A stretch of DNA of 9,521 nucleotides from Candidatus Omnitrophota bacterium (GTDB taxonomy: Bacteria > Omnitrophota > Gorgyraeia > 2-01-FULL-45-10), in the NCBI GenBank assembly GCA_026387135.1, contig JAPLMH010000156.1, positions 1-9,521 of the forward strand, read 5' to 3'. Made by a program: the position numbers and the translations under genes. Shown piece by piece: positions 1-6,739 of the stretch (position 1 is the stretch's first letter; the number at the start of each line of letters is the position of its first letter). The notes under the pieces are model-generated. The model made no database searches and was not told the origin of the DNA. It saw nothing but the letters and a program-made list of their open reading frames with translations.

Positions 1-57
1 GAAGATCTCCCGCAGGACCCGCACGACGTTCCCGTTTCAAAGATCATCACAGCATAA
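1..57 (+). CDS. 5-formyltetrahydrofolate cyclo-ligase, C-terminal end only (partial)
   Basis: An open frame enters from the left edge in frame 1 and stops at TAA 55-57, leaving 18 residues that end DPHDVPVSKIITA. The pattern P-x-x-x-H-D-V-P-V-(4 residues)-T resembles the extreme C-terminus of 5-formyltetrahydrofolate cyclo-ligase (5-FCL/MTHFS, YgfA family), where a conserved 'HDVPVD..VT' strand closes the fold. That enzyme uses ATP to convert 5-formyl-THF to 5,10-methenyl-THF in the cytoplasm. Its gene is often near zapA and rny in bacteria, which fits the next gene here. Only 18 residues are visible, so the assignment rests on a short motif plus context. It could instead be the tail of an unrelated protein. 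Confidence 0.55.
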   Translation, partial: EDLPQDPHDVPVSKIITA

Positions 58-91
58 CCCGAAAGACAGCGTACAGTTAGTCATTAACGGC

Positions 92-127
92 TAGTGTGTC
101 CGTATTTTCGAATACCGGCCCACTCTA
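92..127 (+). other. Imperfect hairpin with TTCG tetraloop in the rny leader
   Basis: The 110-base gap between the first stop codon and rny holds a foldable element. The core stem is GTATT (102-106) and AATAC (111-115) around a TTCG loop. It continues outward as CC (100-101) with GG (117-118), one C bulged, then GTG (96-98) with CAC (121-123), then TAG (92-94) with CTA (125-127), separated by small internal loops. No T-run follows, so it is not a classic intrinsic terminator. It may shape the 5' end of the rny transcript or mark the end of the upstream gene. I see no convincing sigma-70 promoter in the gap. Confidence 0.4.
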
Positions 128-153
128 AAGGCGCGTTTTTCGGTTCATTTATA

Positions 154-161
154 GAGGAGGA
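154..161 (+). promoter_or_regulatory. Strong ribosome binding site of rny
   Basis: GAGGAGGA lies six bases before the ATG at 168. It is the strongest Shine-Dalgarno match in the window and fixes the start of rny. The genes downstream mostly have weaker sites or rely on stop/start overlap. Confidence 0.85.
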
Positions 162-167
162 AGTTTT

Positions 168-1739
168 ATGCAGCAGGATAGCGTTTTAATCTACATCGGG
201 ATGGCGGGCTTAGGCGCCGTGGTATTCTTCATGTTGGGGTACTTCATACGCAAGCGCTACGCGACGAAAAAATTACGCAACGCAGAAGAGAGGGCCAAGA
301 AGACGCTCGAGAATGCCGTGGTCGAATCCGACAAGATAAAGCACGGCGCGGAGCTCCAGGCGAAGGACCTTCTTCTTAAGATGAGGACGGAGTTCGAACA
401 CGAATCTAAGGTGAGGCGCCAGGAGCTGAATGTCCTGGAAAAGCGCCTTATGCAGAAAGAGGAGAACCTTGATAGAAAGGTCGACATAATAGACCGCAAG
501 GATAAAGAGTTCGAGAAGCGGGACCTCTCATTGGTAGAAAAAGAGAAGCAGATGCACCAGAAAGATAAGGCTCTCGACGCTCTGGTCCAGGAGGAGAAGG
601 TGAAGCTCGAGAGAGTGTCTGGCATGACGAAGGATGAGGCGTGCCGCACACTATTGAAAAGGCTCGAAGATGATGTGAAGCAGGAAGCGGCCATCATGGT
701 GCAGAGGGTGGAGGCGGAGGCCAAAGAGAAGGCCGACAAGGAAGCCCGCAAGATAGTAGGGCTTGCCATACAGAAATGCGCGGTCGAACATACTGTGGAG
801 ACGACGGTCAGCGTCGTGCATCTGCCGAGCGACGAGATGAAGGGTAGGATCATAGGCCGCGAAGGCCGCAACATACGCGCCCTGGAAATAGCGACGGGCG
901 TAGATGTCATCATAGATGATACTCCGGAGGCGGTAATACTCTCCGGATTTGATCCGGTAAAACGCGAGATAGCGAAACGTTCACTTGAGAAATTACTCGA
1001 AGACGGCCGTATACATCCGGGCAGGATCGAAGAAGTCGTAGAGAAGACCAAAAAAGAGATGGAGACCTCCATGAAGGAGGAGGGCGAAAAGGCGCTCTTC
1101 GATGCCGGGCTCCATGGCATACATCCTGAAGTGGCGAAGCTTCTGGGAAGGCTAAAATACAGGACGAGCTACGGGCAGAATGTCCTGCAGCACTCTAAAG
1201 AAGTCGCTTATCTGATGGGCACCATGGCCAATGAGCTGAAGCTCGACTTCACCCTGGCAAAACGAATAGGACTGCTGCACGACCTAGGGAAGGCTGTAAG
1301 CCATGAAGTGGAAGGCACACACGCAAAAATAGGCGCGGACCTTGCGCGTAAATATAATGAACCAGAAAATATATGCCACGCTATAGAAGCCCATCACCAG
1401 GATATAGAGCCTAAGACGCTTCTGGCGGTACTGGCACAGGCCGCGGACGCTATAAGCGCCGCCCGTCCCGGAGCAAGGCGCGAAACTCTCGAGACGTACG
1501 TTAAGAGGCTCGAGAAGCTGGAGTCGATAGCCGATTCGTTCAAGGGCGTCGAAAAAGCTTACGCCATACAGGCGGGTCGCGAGATCAGGGTGATGGTGCA
1601 GCCGGATAAGATAAGTGATGCGCAAGCGGCTGTTCTTGCGCGCGACATAACGAAGAAGATCGAGGAAGGCCTTGAATATCCGGGCCAGATAAAGGTAACC
1701 GTTATCCGCGAGACCAGAGCGATAGAGTACGCCAAGTAA
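168..1739 (+). CDS. rny: Ribonuclease Y (membrane-anchored endoribonuclease)
   Basis: RNase Y is an endoribonuclease that starts mRNA decay at the inner face of the membrane. The 523 residues match the usual family length (about 520) and domain order. A single N-terminal membrane segment spans about residues 6-27. A long charged Glu/Lys-rich coiled coil runs from about 30 to 200. A KH domain at about 210-280 has the GREG loop (230-233). An HD domain carries the metal-binding His-Asp pair at 371-372 in LLHDLGKA, with the further His pair at 409-410 (AHHQD). The C-terminal AADAISAARPGARRE block is typical of the family. The start is fixed by a strong ribosome site six bases upstream. ymdB follows after 19 bases, the same neighbour as in Bacillus. 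Nothing is missing or disrupted. The antisense frame is open over the coiled coil, but that is a composition effect. Confidence 0.97.
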   Translation: MQQDSVLIYIGMAGLGAVVFFMLGYFIRKRYATKKLRNAEERAKKTLENAVVESDKIKHGAELQAKDLLLKMRTEFEHESKVRRQELNVLEKRLMQKEENLDRKVDIIDRKDKEFEKRDLSLVEKEKQMHQKDKALDALVQEEKVKLERVSGMTKDEACRTLLKRLEDDVKQEAAIMVQRVEAEAKEKADKEARKIVGLAIQKCAVEHTVETTVSVVHLPSDEMKGRIIGREGRNIRALEIATGVDVIIDDTPEAVILSGFDPVKREIAKRSLEKLLEDGRIHPGRIEEVVEKTKKEMETSMKEEGEKALFDAGLHGIHPEVAKLLGRLKYRTSYGQNVLQHSKEVAYLMGTMANELKLDFTLAKRIGLLHDLGKAVSHEVEGTHAKIGADLARKYNEPENICHAIEAHHQDIEPKTLLAVLAQAADAISAARPGARRETLETYVKRLEKLESIADSFKGVEKAYAIQAGREIRVMVQPDKISDAQAAVLARDITKKIEEGLEYPGQIKVTVIRETRAIEYAK

Positions 1740-1758
1740 GCTGGCATAGGAGCTATTC

Positions 1759-2541
1759 ATGAAAATATTATTCATCGGCGATATAGTCGGCGAGCCGGGA
1801 AGGCAGGCCATAAAGGAGCTTGTCCCGAAGATAGTAAAGCGCGAACGAATAGATTTCGTCATAGCCAACGGTGAAAATACGGCCGGAGGCAGCGGGATCA
1901 CTCCTATGATCGTAGATGAGCTTCTGGGCTACGGGGTAGATGTCATAACATCGGGCGATCATATCTGGAAACGCAAAGAGATCCTCGACAGGATCGCCGA
2001 GGACGCCAGAATATTGCGTCCGGCCAACTATCCTAGGGAGGCGCCGGGTTTCGGGGCCACTGTGATAAAGTCAAAGTCGGGCGTAGATGTAGGCGTTATT
2101 AATTTGATAGGCCGGGTATTCATGCAGGCCGTCGAATGCCCTTTCAGGACCGTTAAGGCCGAAGTGGAGAAGATGAAGAATAAGACTAGGATCATCGTAG
2201 TGGATATACACGCTGAGGCTACGAGCGAGAAGGTGGCTCTCGGGTGGTTCCTCGACGGCACGGTGAGCGCTGTCATAGGCACGCATACACATATCCAGAC
2301 AGCGGATGAGAAGATCCTCCCTAAGGGAACGGCTTTCTTAGCCGATGCCGGTATGACCGGGCCGTACGATTCGGTCATAGGCAGAAAAAAAGAGCAGATC
2401 CTGAACCGCTTTATCACGCAGATGCCTACAAAATTTGAAATGGCCGAGAATGACGTCCAGCTGCACGGCGCCATTATAGATATCGATGAGAAGACTGGCC
2501 GCGCGGAATCGATAAAGAGAGTTCAGGAAAAACTGGGATGA
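1759..2541 (+). CDS. ymdB: YmdB-family metallophosphoesterase (cyclic nucleotide phosphodiesterase)
   Basis: This is a 260-residue member of the calcineurin-like phosphoesterase group typified by Bacillus YmdB, which hydrolyses 2',3'-cyclic nucleotides and cAMP in vitro and influences RNase Y-linked RNA levels and late-stage behaviours. Metal ligands visible in order are D8 (IGDIVG), E39-N40 (ANGEN), H151 (VDIHAEATSEK), and H176 and H178 (GTHTHIQTAD). The family's usual GNH motif reads SGDH here, so the residue equivalent to the metal-binding Asn67 is Asp67. Length is normal. AGGAG at 1748-1752 supports the ATG, and the stop overlaps the xseA start (ATGA). The pairing with rny is conserved in many bacteria and suggests a shared role in RNA turnover. 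The physiological substrate in this organism is not known. Confidence 0.92.
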   Translation: MKILFIGDIVGEPGRQAIKELVPKIVKRERIDFVIANGENTAGGSGITPMIVDELLGYGVDVITSGDHIWKRKEILDRIAEDARILRPANYPREAPGFGATVIKSKSGVDVGVINLIGRVFMQAVECPFRTVKAEVEKMKNKTRIIVVDIHAEATSEKVALGWFLDGTVSAVIGTHTHIQTADEKILPKGTAFLADAGMTGPYDSVIGRKKEQILNRFITQMPTKFEMAENDVQLHGAIIDIDEKTGRAESIKRVQEKLG

Positions 2542-3749
2542 TCAACCTAGAGCAGAAGAAACACGTATATACGGTATCGGAGCTGACGAAGTATATACGT
2601 GTGATAGTCGAGGAGTCTTTCCCGGGCATATGGGTGGAAGGCGAGATCTCTAATTTTATTCTCCACTCCTCCGGCCATATGTACTTCACGCTGCGCGACG
2701 CGGGCTCTACGCTTAAGTGCGCCTTCTTTAAGCATTCCAATCTGAAATTAAAGTTTAAACCAAAAGACGGGATGAAGGTAATATGTCATGGTTCCGTTAG
2801 TGTCTATGAGGCCAGGGGCGACTATCAGCTGATAGTGGAAGATGTTGAGCCGAAGGGCATAGGGGCTCTGCAATTACAGTTCCAGCAGTTGAAAGAAAAA
2901 TTGCAGAAAGAGGGGCTCTTCGACGATAAATATAAAGTCCCGATACCTTTTTTGCCAACGAGAATAGGCGTGGTGACGAGCCCAACCGGCGCCGCCATAC
3001 AAGATATACTGAATATCGCCCGTAGGAGATTTGCCAATATAGAGATAATAATAAATCCCGTGAAGGTCCAGGGCGCTGACGCGAAGGATGAGATAGCGGC
3101 CGCGATAAAACAGTTCAACGAATTGAAGAACATAGACGTCATGATAGTCGGACGAGGCGGAGGGAGTCTCGAGGACCTTTGGGCGTTCAATGAGGAAGTC
3201 GTAGCCCGTGCCATATTCGCGTCCAAAATACCAGTGATAAGCGCAGTGGGCCATGAAGTAGACTATACGATATCGGATTTTGTAGCCGATTTCCGGGCTC
3301 CCACGCCATCGGCGGCAGCGGAGCTCGTGATACCCAGGAAAGAGGACCTCGTAGATCTTATAAAGACCGCGACCGAACGGTTAAATAACGCGATATCCGG
3401 GAAACTTGATATATTAAAGGAGATGCTGGACGGCCTTAAAGAGAGCTACATTTTGCGCCAGCCCCTGAATTATGTGATCCAGATGCAGCAGCGTGTCGAT
3501 GACCTAAAAAAAGATATGTCGGTGAGCATAGAACATGCGGTCGAGATGTCAGGCGAGAAGTTTAAGAGCATTATAAGCAAACTAGAGGCGCTTAGCCCGG
3601 TATCTATACTCAATAGGGGTTATTCCATTACGAAGAAACTGCCCGAAGGCATTATTATAAAAGAATCCCGCTCGCTAAAGTCAGGCGACTGTATCGAGAC
3701 AAGGCTCGGGCAGGGAAAGATTAAGAGCAGGGTCGAAGAGATTGTCTAA
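2538..3749 (+). CDS. xseA: Exonuclease VII large subunit
   Basis: XseA is the catalytic subunit of exonuclease VII, which degrades single-stranded DNA from either end to oligonucleotides during mismatch repair and damage processing in the cytoplasm. The N-terminal OB-fold covers about residues 10-105 (YTVSELTKYIR, WVEGEISNF, GHMYFTLRD). The catalytic domain shows PTRIGVVTSPTGAAIQDIL (140-158), the glycine-rich GRGGGSLEDLW (205-215) and AVGHEVDYTISDFVADFRAPTPSAAAE (about 236-262). A coiled-coil segment that binds XseB follows from about 267 to 350. At 403 residues it is at the compact end of the family range and complete. Its ATG overlaps the ymdB stop, with AGGA at 2525-2528. Unusual palindromes sit just inside the start and over the stop codon. 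Confidence 0.97.
   Translation: MINLEQKKHVYTVSELTKYIRVIVEESFPGIWVEGEISNFILHSSGHMYFTLRDAGSTLKCAFFKHSNLKLKFKPKDGMKVICHGSVSVYEARGDYQLIVEDVEPKGIGALQLQFQQLKEKLQKEGLFDDKYKVPIPFLPTRIGVVTSPTGAAIQDILNIARRRFANIEIIINPVKVQGADAKDEIAAAIKQFNELKNIDVMIVGRGGGSLEDLWAFNEEVVARAIFASKIPVISAVGHEVDYTISDFVADFRAPTPSAAAELVIPRKEDLVDLIKTATERLNNAISGKLDILKEMLDGLKESYILRQPLNYVIQMQQRVDDLKKDMSVSIEHAVEMSGEKFKSIISKLEALSPVSILNRGYSITKKLPEGIIIKESRSLKSGDCIETRLGQGKIKSRVEEIV
2561..2602. repeat. 12-bp perfect inverted repeat inside the xseA start region
   Basis: ACACGTATATAC (2561-2572) is matched exactly by its reverse complement GTATATACGTGT (2591-2602), with an 18-base spacer. Each arm also contains the self-complementary GTATATAC, so the element is also a direct repeat of GTATATACG (2565 and 2591, 26 bases apart). 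It begins 23 bases after the xseA ATG and lies within codons for HVYTVSELTKYIRV. In mRNA it could form a 12-bp stem near the translation start. In DNA it resembles a paired operator. The encoded residues are family-typical, so part of the symmetry may be chance. Confidence 0.55.
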
Positions 3750-3780
3750 CCAGGTTAGGTCTGTATCTAACCTGGTTAGA
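3745..3780. repeat. Twin palindrome / 14-bp perfect hairpin over the xseA stop codon
   Basis: The arms 3745-3758 and 3767-3780 are perfect reverse complements (14 bp) around an 8-base centre. RNA could add a G-U and a U-A pair and close on a four-base loop. Each arm is itself a palindrome, CTAACCAGGTTAG (3746-3758) and CTAACCTGGTTAG (3767-3779), so the two copies are also direct repeats differing only at the central base, with 21-bp periodicity. The xseA stop TAA (3747-3749) is inside the first arm. No T-run follows on either strand, so this is not a standard intrinsic terminator. It could be a DNA operator pair or an intercistronic RNA hairpin. Confidence 0.85.
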
Positions 3781-3786
3781 ATAACT

Positions 3787-3790
3787 GGAG
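3787..3790 (+). promoter_or_regulatory. Ribosome binding site of xseB
   Basis: GGAG lies six bases before the xseB ATG (3797) and only six bases after the 14-bp hairpin. Folding of the hairpin would put the xseB initiation region directly beside a stable stem, which could tune XseB output relative to XseA. Confidence 0.7.
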
Positions 3791-3796
3791 AAAAAT

Positions 3797-4063
3797 ATGG
3801 CGGAAATTAAATTTGAAGATGCGCTGAAGAAATTGGAAAAGATAGTCGCCGACCTGGAGGATGGAAGCCTGTCGCTCGACGACGCTCTCGGCAAGTACGA
3901 GGAGGGCATAAAGCTCTCCAGGCTGTGCGCCAAAAGGTTGGAGCTGGCGAAGAAGAAGGTGGAGATATTGATGAAGTCCGAGGACGGTTCTGTGGAGCTT
4001 AAGCCGTTCGACGAATCTTATGCCGCCGAAGAGAAGACGAAGAGAGGCAAGAAGGGGTCTTAA
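3797..4063 (+). CDS. xseB: Exonuclease VII small subunit
   Basis: XseB is the small helical subunit of exonuclease VII. Several copies coat the coiled-coil arm of XseA and are needed for activity. The 88-residue product has the whole family pattern: FEDALKKLEKIVADLEDGSLSLDDALGKYEEGI near the N-terminus (about 5-37), then a second helix LCAKRLELAKKKVEIL (about 43-58). The C-terminal tail is rich in Lys and Glu and looks disordered (TKRGKKGS at the end). Family members are usually 65-90 residues, so length is normal. The start has a good ribosome site at 3787-3790. Unlike the other joints in this operon, the gap before it is 47 bases and almost filled by a twin palindrome, so xseB may be separately controlled. 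Confidence 0.95.
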   Translation: MAEIKFEDALKKLEKIVADLEDGSLSLDDALGKYEEGIKLSRLCAKRLELAKKKVEILMKSEDGSVELKPFDESYAAEEKTKRGKKGS

Positions 4064-4069
4064 ATAAAT

Positions 4070-4834
4070 TTGCGTTATATAGAGATAGAGAAGGCCTTAA
4101 AAAAATATCTGCCTAAAGGCGATGACGCCTTAAGCAAGGCCATGCGCTACAGCGTTTTTTCCGGCGGCAAGAGAGTCCGCCCGGTCATCACTATAGAATC
4201 CGCAAAGGCCTGCCAGGGAAGCCTGAAATGCGCGCTTCCGGTGGCAGTAGCTGTAGAACTGGTCCATACATATTCGTTGATACACGATGATCTGCCGGCC
4301 ATGGACGATGATGATATGCGCCGCGGAAAGCCGACATGCCACAAGGCCTTCGGCGAGGCTAACGCGATACTTGCAGGAGACGCGCTCTTGACTCTGGCGT
4401 TCAATGTCATAGCGAGAGATACGAAACCGGTTATCGGAATAAAAATAGTAGAAGAGCTTTCGGGCTCGATAGGCTCTCTTGGCATGGTCGGAGGCCAGGC
4501 GCTCGATCTGGAATTCCACGGCAAGGTCAAAGATAAAGCGGTATCAAAAAAAATAAATATTCTTAAGACCGCAAAGCTTTTCTCTGCGGCGGCAAAGATA
4601 GGCGCTATCTCTGCGGGAGCGGGACTGAAAGAGATAAAAGCGCTTGGGTCTTTCGGGCTCGATTTTGGGCTCTCATTTCAGATGGTGGATGACTCTCTTG
4701 ACGGAGACGCTCTTCCCGGGCGAAGCGAAGCAGCTTCGCTTATAAAAAAAGCAAAGAATGATCTGAATATATTCGGCAAGAGGGCCGATAGATTGAAAGA
4801 TATGATAGAAGAGCTGTCAAAGAGGACCAGATGA
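4070..4834 (+). CDS. ispA: Short-chain polyprenyl diphosphate synthase (farnesyl/geranylgeranyl type), shortened
   Basis: This trans-prenyltransferase joins isopentenyl diphosphate to allylic diphosphates to give C15 or C20 chains for quinones and lipid carriers. Family motifs are GGKRVRP (32-38), the first aspartate-rich motif DDLPAMDDDDMRRGK (73-87, with the two-residue insert of bacterial FPP/GGPP synthases and Tyr at -5), LAGDALL, GMVGGQALDL (138-147), LKTAKLF (165-171), and the second aspartate motif FQMVDDSLD (203-211). The protein is 254 residues against about 290-300 usual. The block after the second DDxxD (normally K-x-x-G-x-D-(4-6)-K-x-T-Y) is absent, and the chain passes directly into the final helices. 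The start is TTG six bases after the xseB stop. The next ATG (codon 25) lies only eight residues before the GGK motif and would remove the N-terminal helix. ATGA overlaps dxs. The product length and level of activity cannot be read from sequence. Confidence 0.88.
   Translation: MRYIEIEKALKKYLPKGDDALSKAMRYSVFSGGKRVRPVITIESAKACQGSLKCALPVAVAVELVHTYSLIHDDLPAMDDDDMRRGKPTCHKAFGEANAILAGDALLTLAFNVIARDTKPVIGIKIVEELSGSIGSLGMVGGQALDLEFHGKVKDKAVSKKINILKTAKLFSAAAKIGAISAGAGLKEIKALGSFGLDFGLSFQMVDDSLDGDALPGRSEAASLIKKAKNDLNIFGKRADRLKDMIEELSKRTR
4723..4741. repeat. 8-bp hairpin at the shortened site in the prenyl synthase gene
   Basis: AAGCGAAG (4723-4730) and CTTCGCTT (4734-4741) are perfect reverse complements around a CAG loop. 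They are followed by ATAAAAAAA. The hairpin encodes residues just after DDSLDGDALPG, where the conserved segment following the second aspartate motif is missing from the protein. It may be a scar or a cause of an old deletion, or a chance palindrome. Confidence 0.5.
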
Positions 4835-6735
4835 GCCGGATCATCGATACCGTAAATTCACCCGCGGACCTTCGCAAGCTAAAACTTGTCGATCTGCCGG
4901 TACTTGCCAAAGAGATACGGCAGGAGATGCTGTCGACGGTATCGAAGACAGGAGGGCACCTTTCGTCGAGCCTGGGCGCGGTGGAGCTGGCGATAGCGAT
5001 ACATTACTCTTTCGATACGCCGCGCGACCGTGTCCTGTGGGATGTCGGCCACCAGGCGTATGCGCATAAGATCCTCACCGGCAGGGCGAAATATTTTTCC
5101 ACATTAAGACAGCTTGGAGGCCTGAGCGGTTTTCCTAATAAGGACGAAGCGGGCGAATACGATATATTCACATGCGGCCATAGCTCCACATCCATCTCGA
5201 CGGGGCTCGGTCTTGTCATGGCGAGTGATCTCGATAAAGACGGACGCAAGGTCATAGCCGTTATCGGTGACGCGGCTCTGGCCGGCGGTATGGCTTTTGA
5301 GGCGCTGAATCACGTAGGCCATTCCAAGAAGAGGATGATCGTCATACTTAACGATAACGAACTATCGATAACCAAGAGCGTCGGCGCATTAAGCAGATAT
5401 TTGAACAGGATAATCACAAATCCGGCCTACAATAAGATACGCAGCGATGTGGAGAGGGTCCTGATGAGGATACCGCGCTTCGGCTTCAGGGCGTACAGAG
5501 CCGCGCGCAAGCTTGAGGAAGGCCTGAAGAATTTACTCATCCCGGGGATGCTCTTCGAGGAGTTGGGGTTCAGGTATTTCGGCCCGATAGACGGCCACAA
5601 TACCGCGCAGATGATAACTGTATTCAAAAACCTGGTCGCTCTCGACGAGCCCATATTGATCCATGTCATAACTAAAAAAGGTAAAGGATATAAGTTCAGC
5701 GAAGAGCGCCCGAGTGAATTTCATTCTACGGGCCCGTTTGATATAGAGACAGGTGTGCCGGTAAAGAAAGCGGCCAAGGAAACTTTTACGGAAGCCTTCG
5801 GCGACAAGATATTTGAGCTCGGCAAGCAGAACGAAAAAATAGCGGGCGTGACCGCCGCCATGATAGACGGCACCGGTTTCGATAAGTTCGCTAAAAACTT
5901 CCCCAGGCGTTTTTACGACGTCGGCATATCGGAGGAGCATGCGGTGGGATTGAGCGCCGGACTGGCCAGAGGCGGATACAGGCCGGTCGTCGCCATATAC
6001 TCGACATTTTTACAACGCGCGTACGATCAGATAATACACGATGTATGCCTGCAGGAGCTTCCTGTGGTATTCTGTCTGGACCGGGCGGGCCTGGTGGGAG
6101 AGGACGGGCCTACGCATCACGGGGTTTTCGACATAGCCTATACGAGGCACATCCCCAATCTTATAGTCATGGCGCCGAAGGATCCGGACGAGCTGAAGGT
6201 GATGCTTGCGTATGCCGTACAGCAGAATAAGCCCGTTGCGATGCGTTTCCCGAGGGGCGCATTACCCACGCTGACGAACGACGCATCGTTGATATACGCG
6301 AAGCACGGCCTTGAGACTGAGCCGGTGAAGACGGGAAAGTCCGAAATAATAAAAGAAGGCAAGGATCTCGCTATCATAGCCATAGGCAGCATGGTCTCAA
6401 CGGCGGTAGAGGTGTCGGCGATCCTGCTAAAGAAGAGAGTAGATGCCACGGTGGTCAACGCACGGTTCGTCACTCCTATAGACGGGCAGATGCTGGAAAA
6501 GATCTGCGCATCCTGCAAGCGCATAGTCACCATAGAAGAGGGCGTGCTTGAGGGCGGATTCGGCAGCGCGGTGCTGGAATTCATCGAGGCGGAGAATATA
6601 AAAGGCATCAGGGTGAAGAGGTTCGGCCTTCCGGACAGATTCATAGAACACGGCAAGCGCGATGAGCTTTTTAAGAAGTATAACTTGACACCCGACGCGA
6701 TTTGCGATGTAATTATGAGAGAGGTAATGGTATAA
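4831..6735 (+). CDS. dxs: 1-deoxy-D-xylulose-5-phosphate synthase
   Basis: Dxs condenses pyruvate and glyceraldehyde 3-phosphate with thiamine diphosphate, the first step of the MEP pathway to isoprenoid units. The length of 634 residues is normal. Visible landmarks are GGHLSSSLGAVELA (41-54, active-site His43), VLWDVGHQAYAHKILTGR (68-85), the thiamine/Mg site IGDAALAGGMAFEALN (145-160) ending at NDN (174-176), GPIDGHN (251-257), the catalytic Glu368 in GISEEHAVG, and the phosphate-binding DRAGLVGEDGPTHHG (417-431). The C-terminal transketolase-like domain holds AIGSM and EEGVLEGGFGS. The thiamine motif reads GDA rather than the common GDG. The ATG overlaps the ispA stop (ATGA) and AGAGGA lies four bases before it. 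The xseB-ispA-dxs order is also found in E. coli, which supports all three calls. Confidence 0.97.
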   Translation: MSRIIDTVNSPADLRKLKLVDLPVLAKEIRQEMLSTVSKTGGHLSSSLGAVELAIAIHYSFDTPRDRVLWDVGHQAYAHKILTGRAKYFSTLRQLGGLSGFPNKDEAGEYDIFTCGHSSTSISTGLGLVMASDLDKDGRKVIAVIGDAALAGGMAFEALNHVGHSKKRMIVILNDNELSITKSVGALSRYLNRIITNPAYNKIRSDVERVLMRIPRFGFRAYRAARKLEEGLKNLLIPGMLFEELGFRYFGPIDGHNTAQMITVFKNLVALDEPILIHVITKKGKGYKFSEERPSEFHSTGPFDIETGVPVKKAAKETFTEAFGDKIFELGKQNEKIAGVTAAMIDGTGFDKFAKNFPRRFYDVGISEEHAVGLSAGLARGGYRPVVAIYSTFLQRAYDQIIHDVCLQELPVVFCLDRAGLVGEDGPTHHGVFDIAYTRHIPNLIVMAPKDPDELKVMLAYAVQQNKPVAMRFPRGALPTLTNDASLIYAKHGLETEPVKTGKSEIIKEGKDLAIIAIGSMVSTAVEVSAILLKKRVDATVVNARFVTPIDGQMLEKICASCKRIVTIEEGVLEGGFGSAVLEFIEAENIKGIRVKRFGLPDRFIEHGKRDELFKKYNLTPDAICDVIMREVMV

Positions 6736-6739
6736 AAAG

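Noticed and set aside
58..150. Sigma-70 promoter for rny
   Set aside because: I could not find a convincing TTGACA and TATAAT pair with 16-18 base spacing.
58..167. 6S RNA gene between the cyclo-ligase and rny
   Set aside because: The gap is about 110 bases, too short for a typical 6S RNA of about 180, and no large central bubble could be drawn.
257..1120. 287-residue open frame antisense to rny
   Set aside because: It mirrors the Glu/Lys-rich coiled coil and KH region and is Ser/Phe-rich with no domain pattern, as expected from reading GAG/AAG codons backwards. No credible ribosome site.
1284..1901. 205-residue antisense frame spanning the rny-ymdB joint
   Set aside because: Overlaps conserved catalytic codons of two genes and shows no recognisable domain.
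3745..3796. Intrinsic terminator after xseA
   Set aside because: The stem is strong but no T-run follows on either strand, and xseB must be expressed from downstream. Kept as hairpin or operator pair instead.
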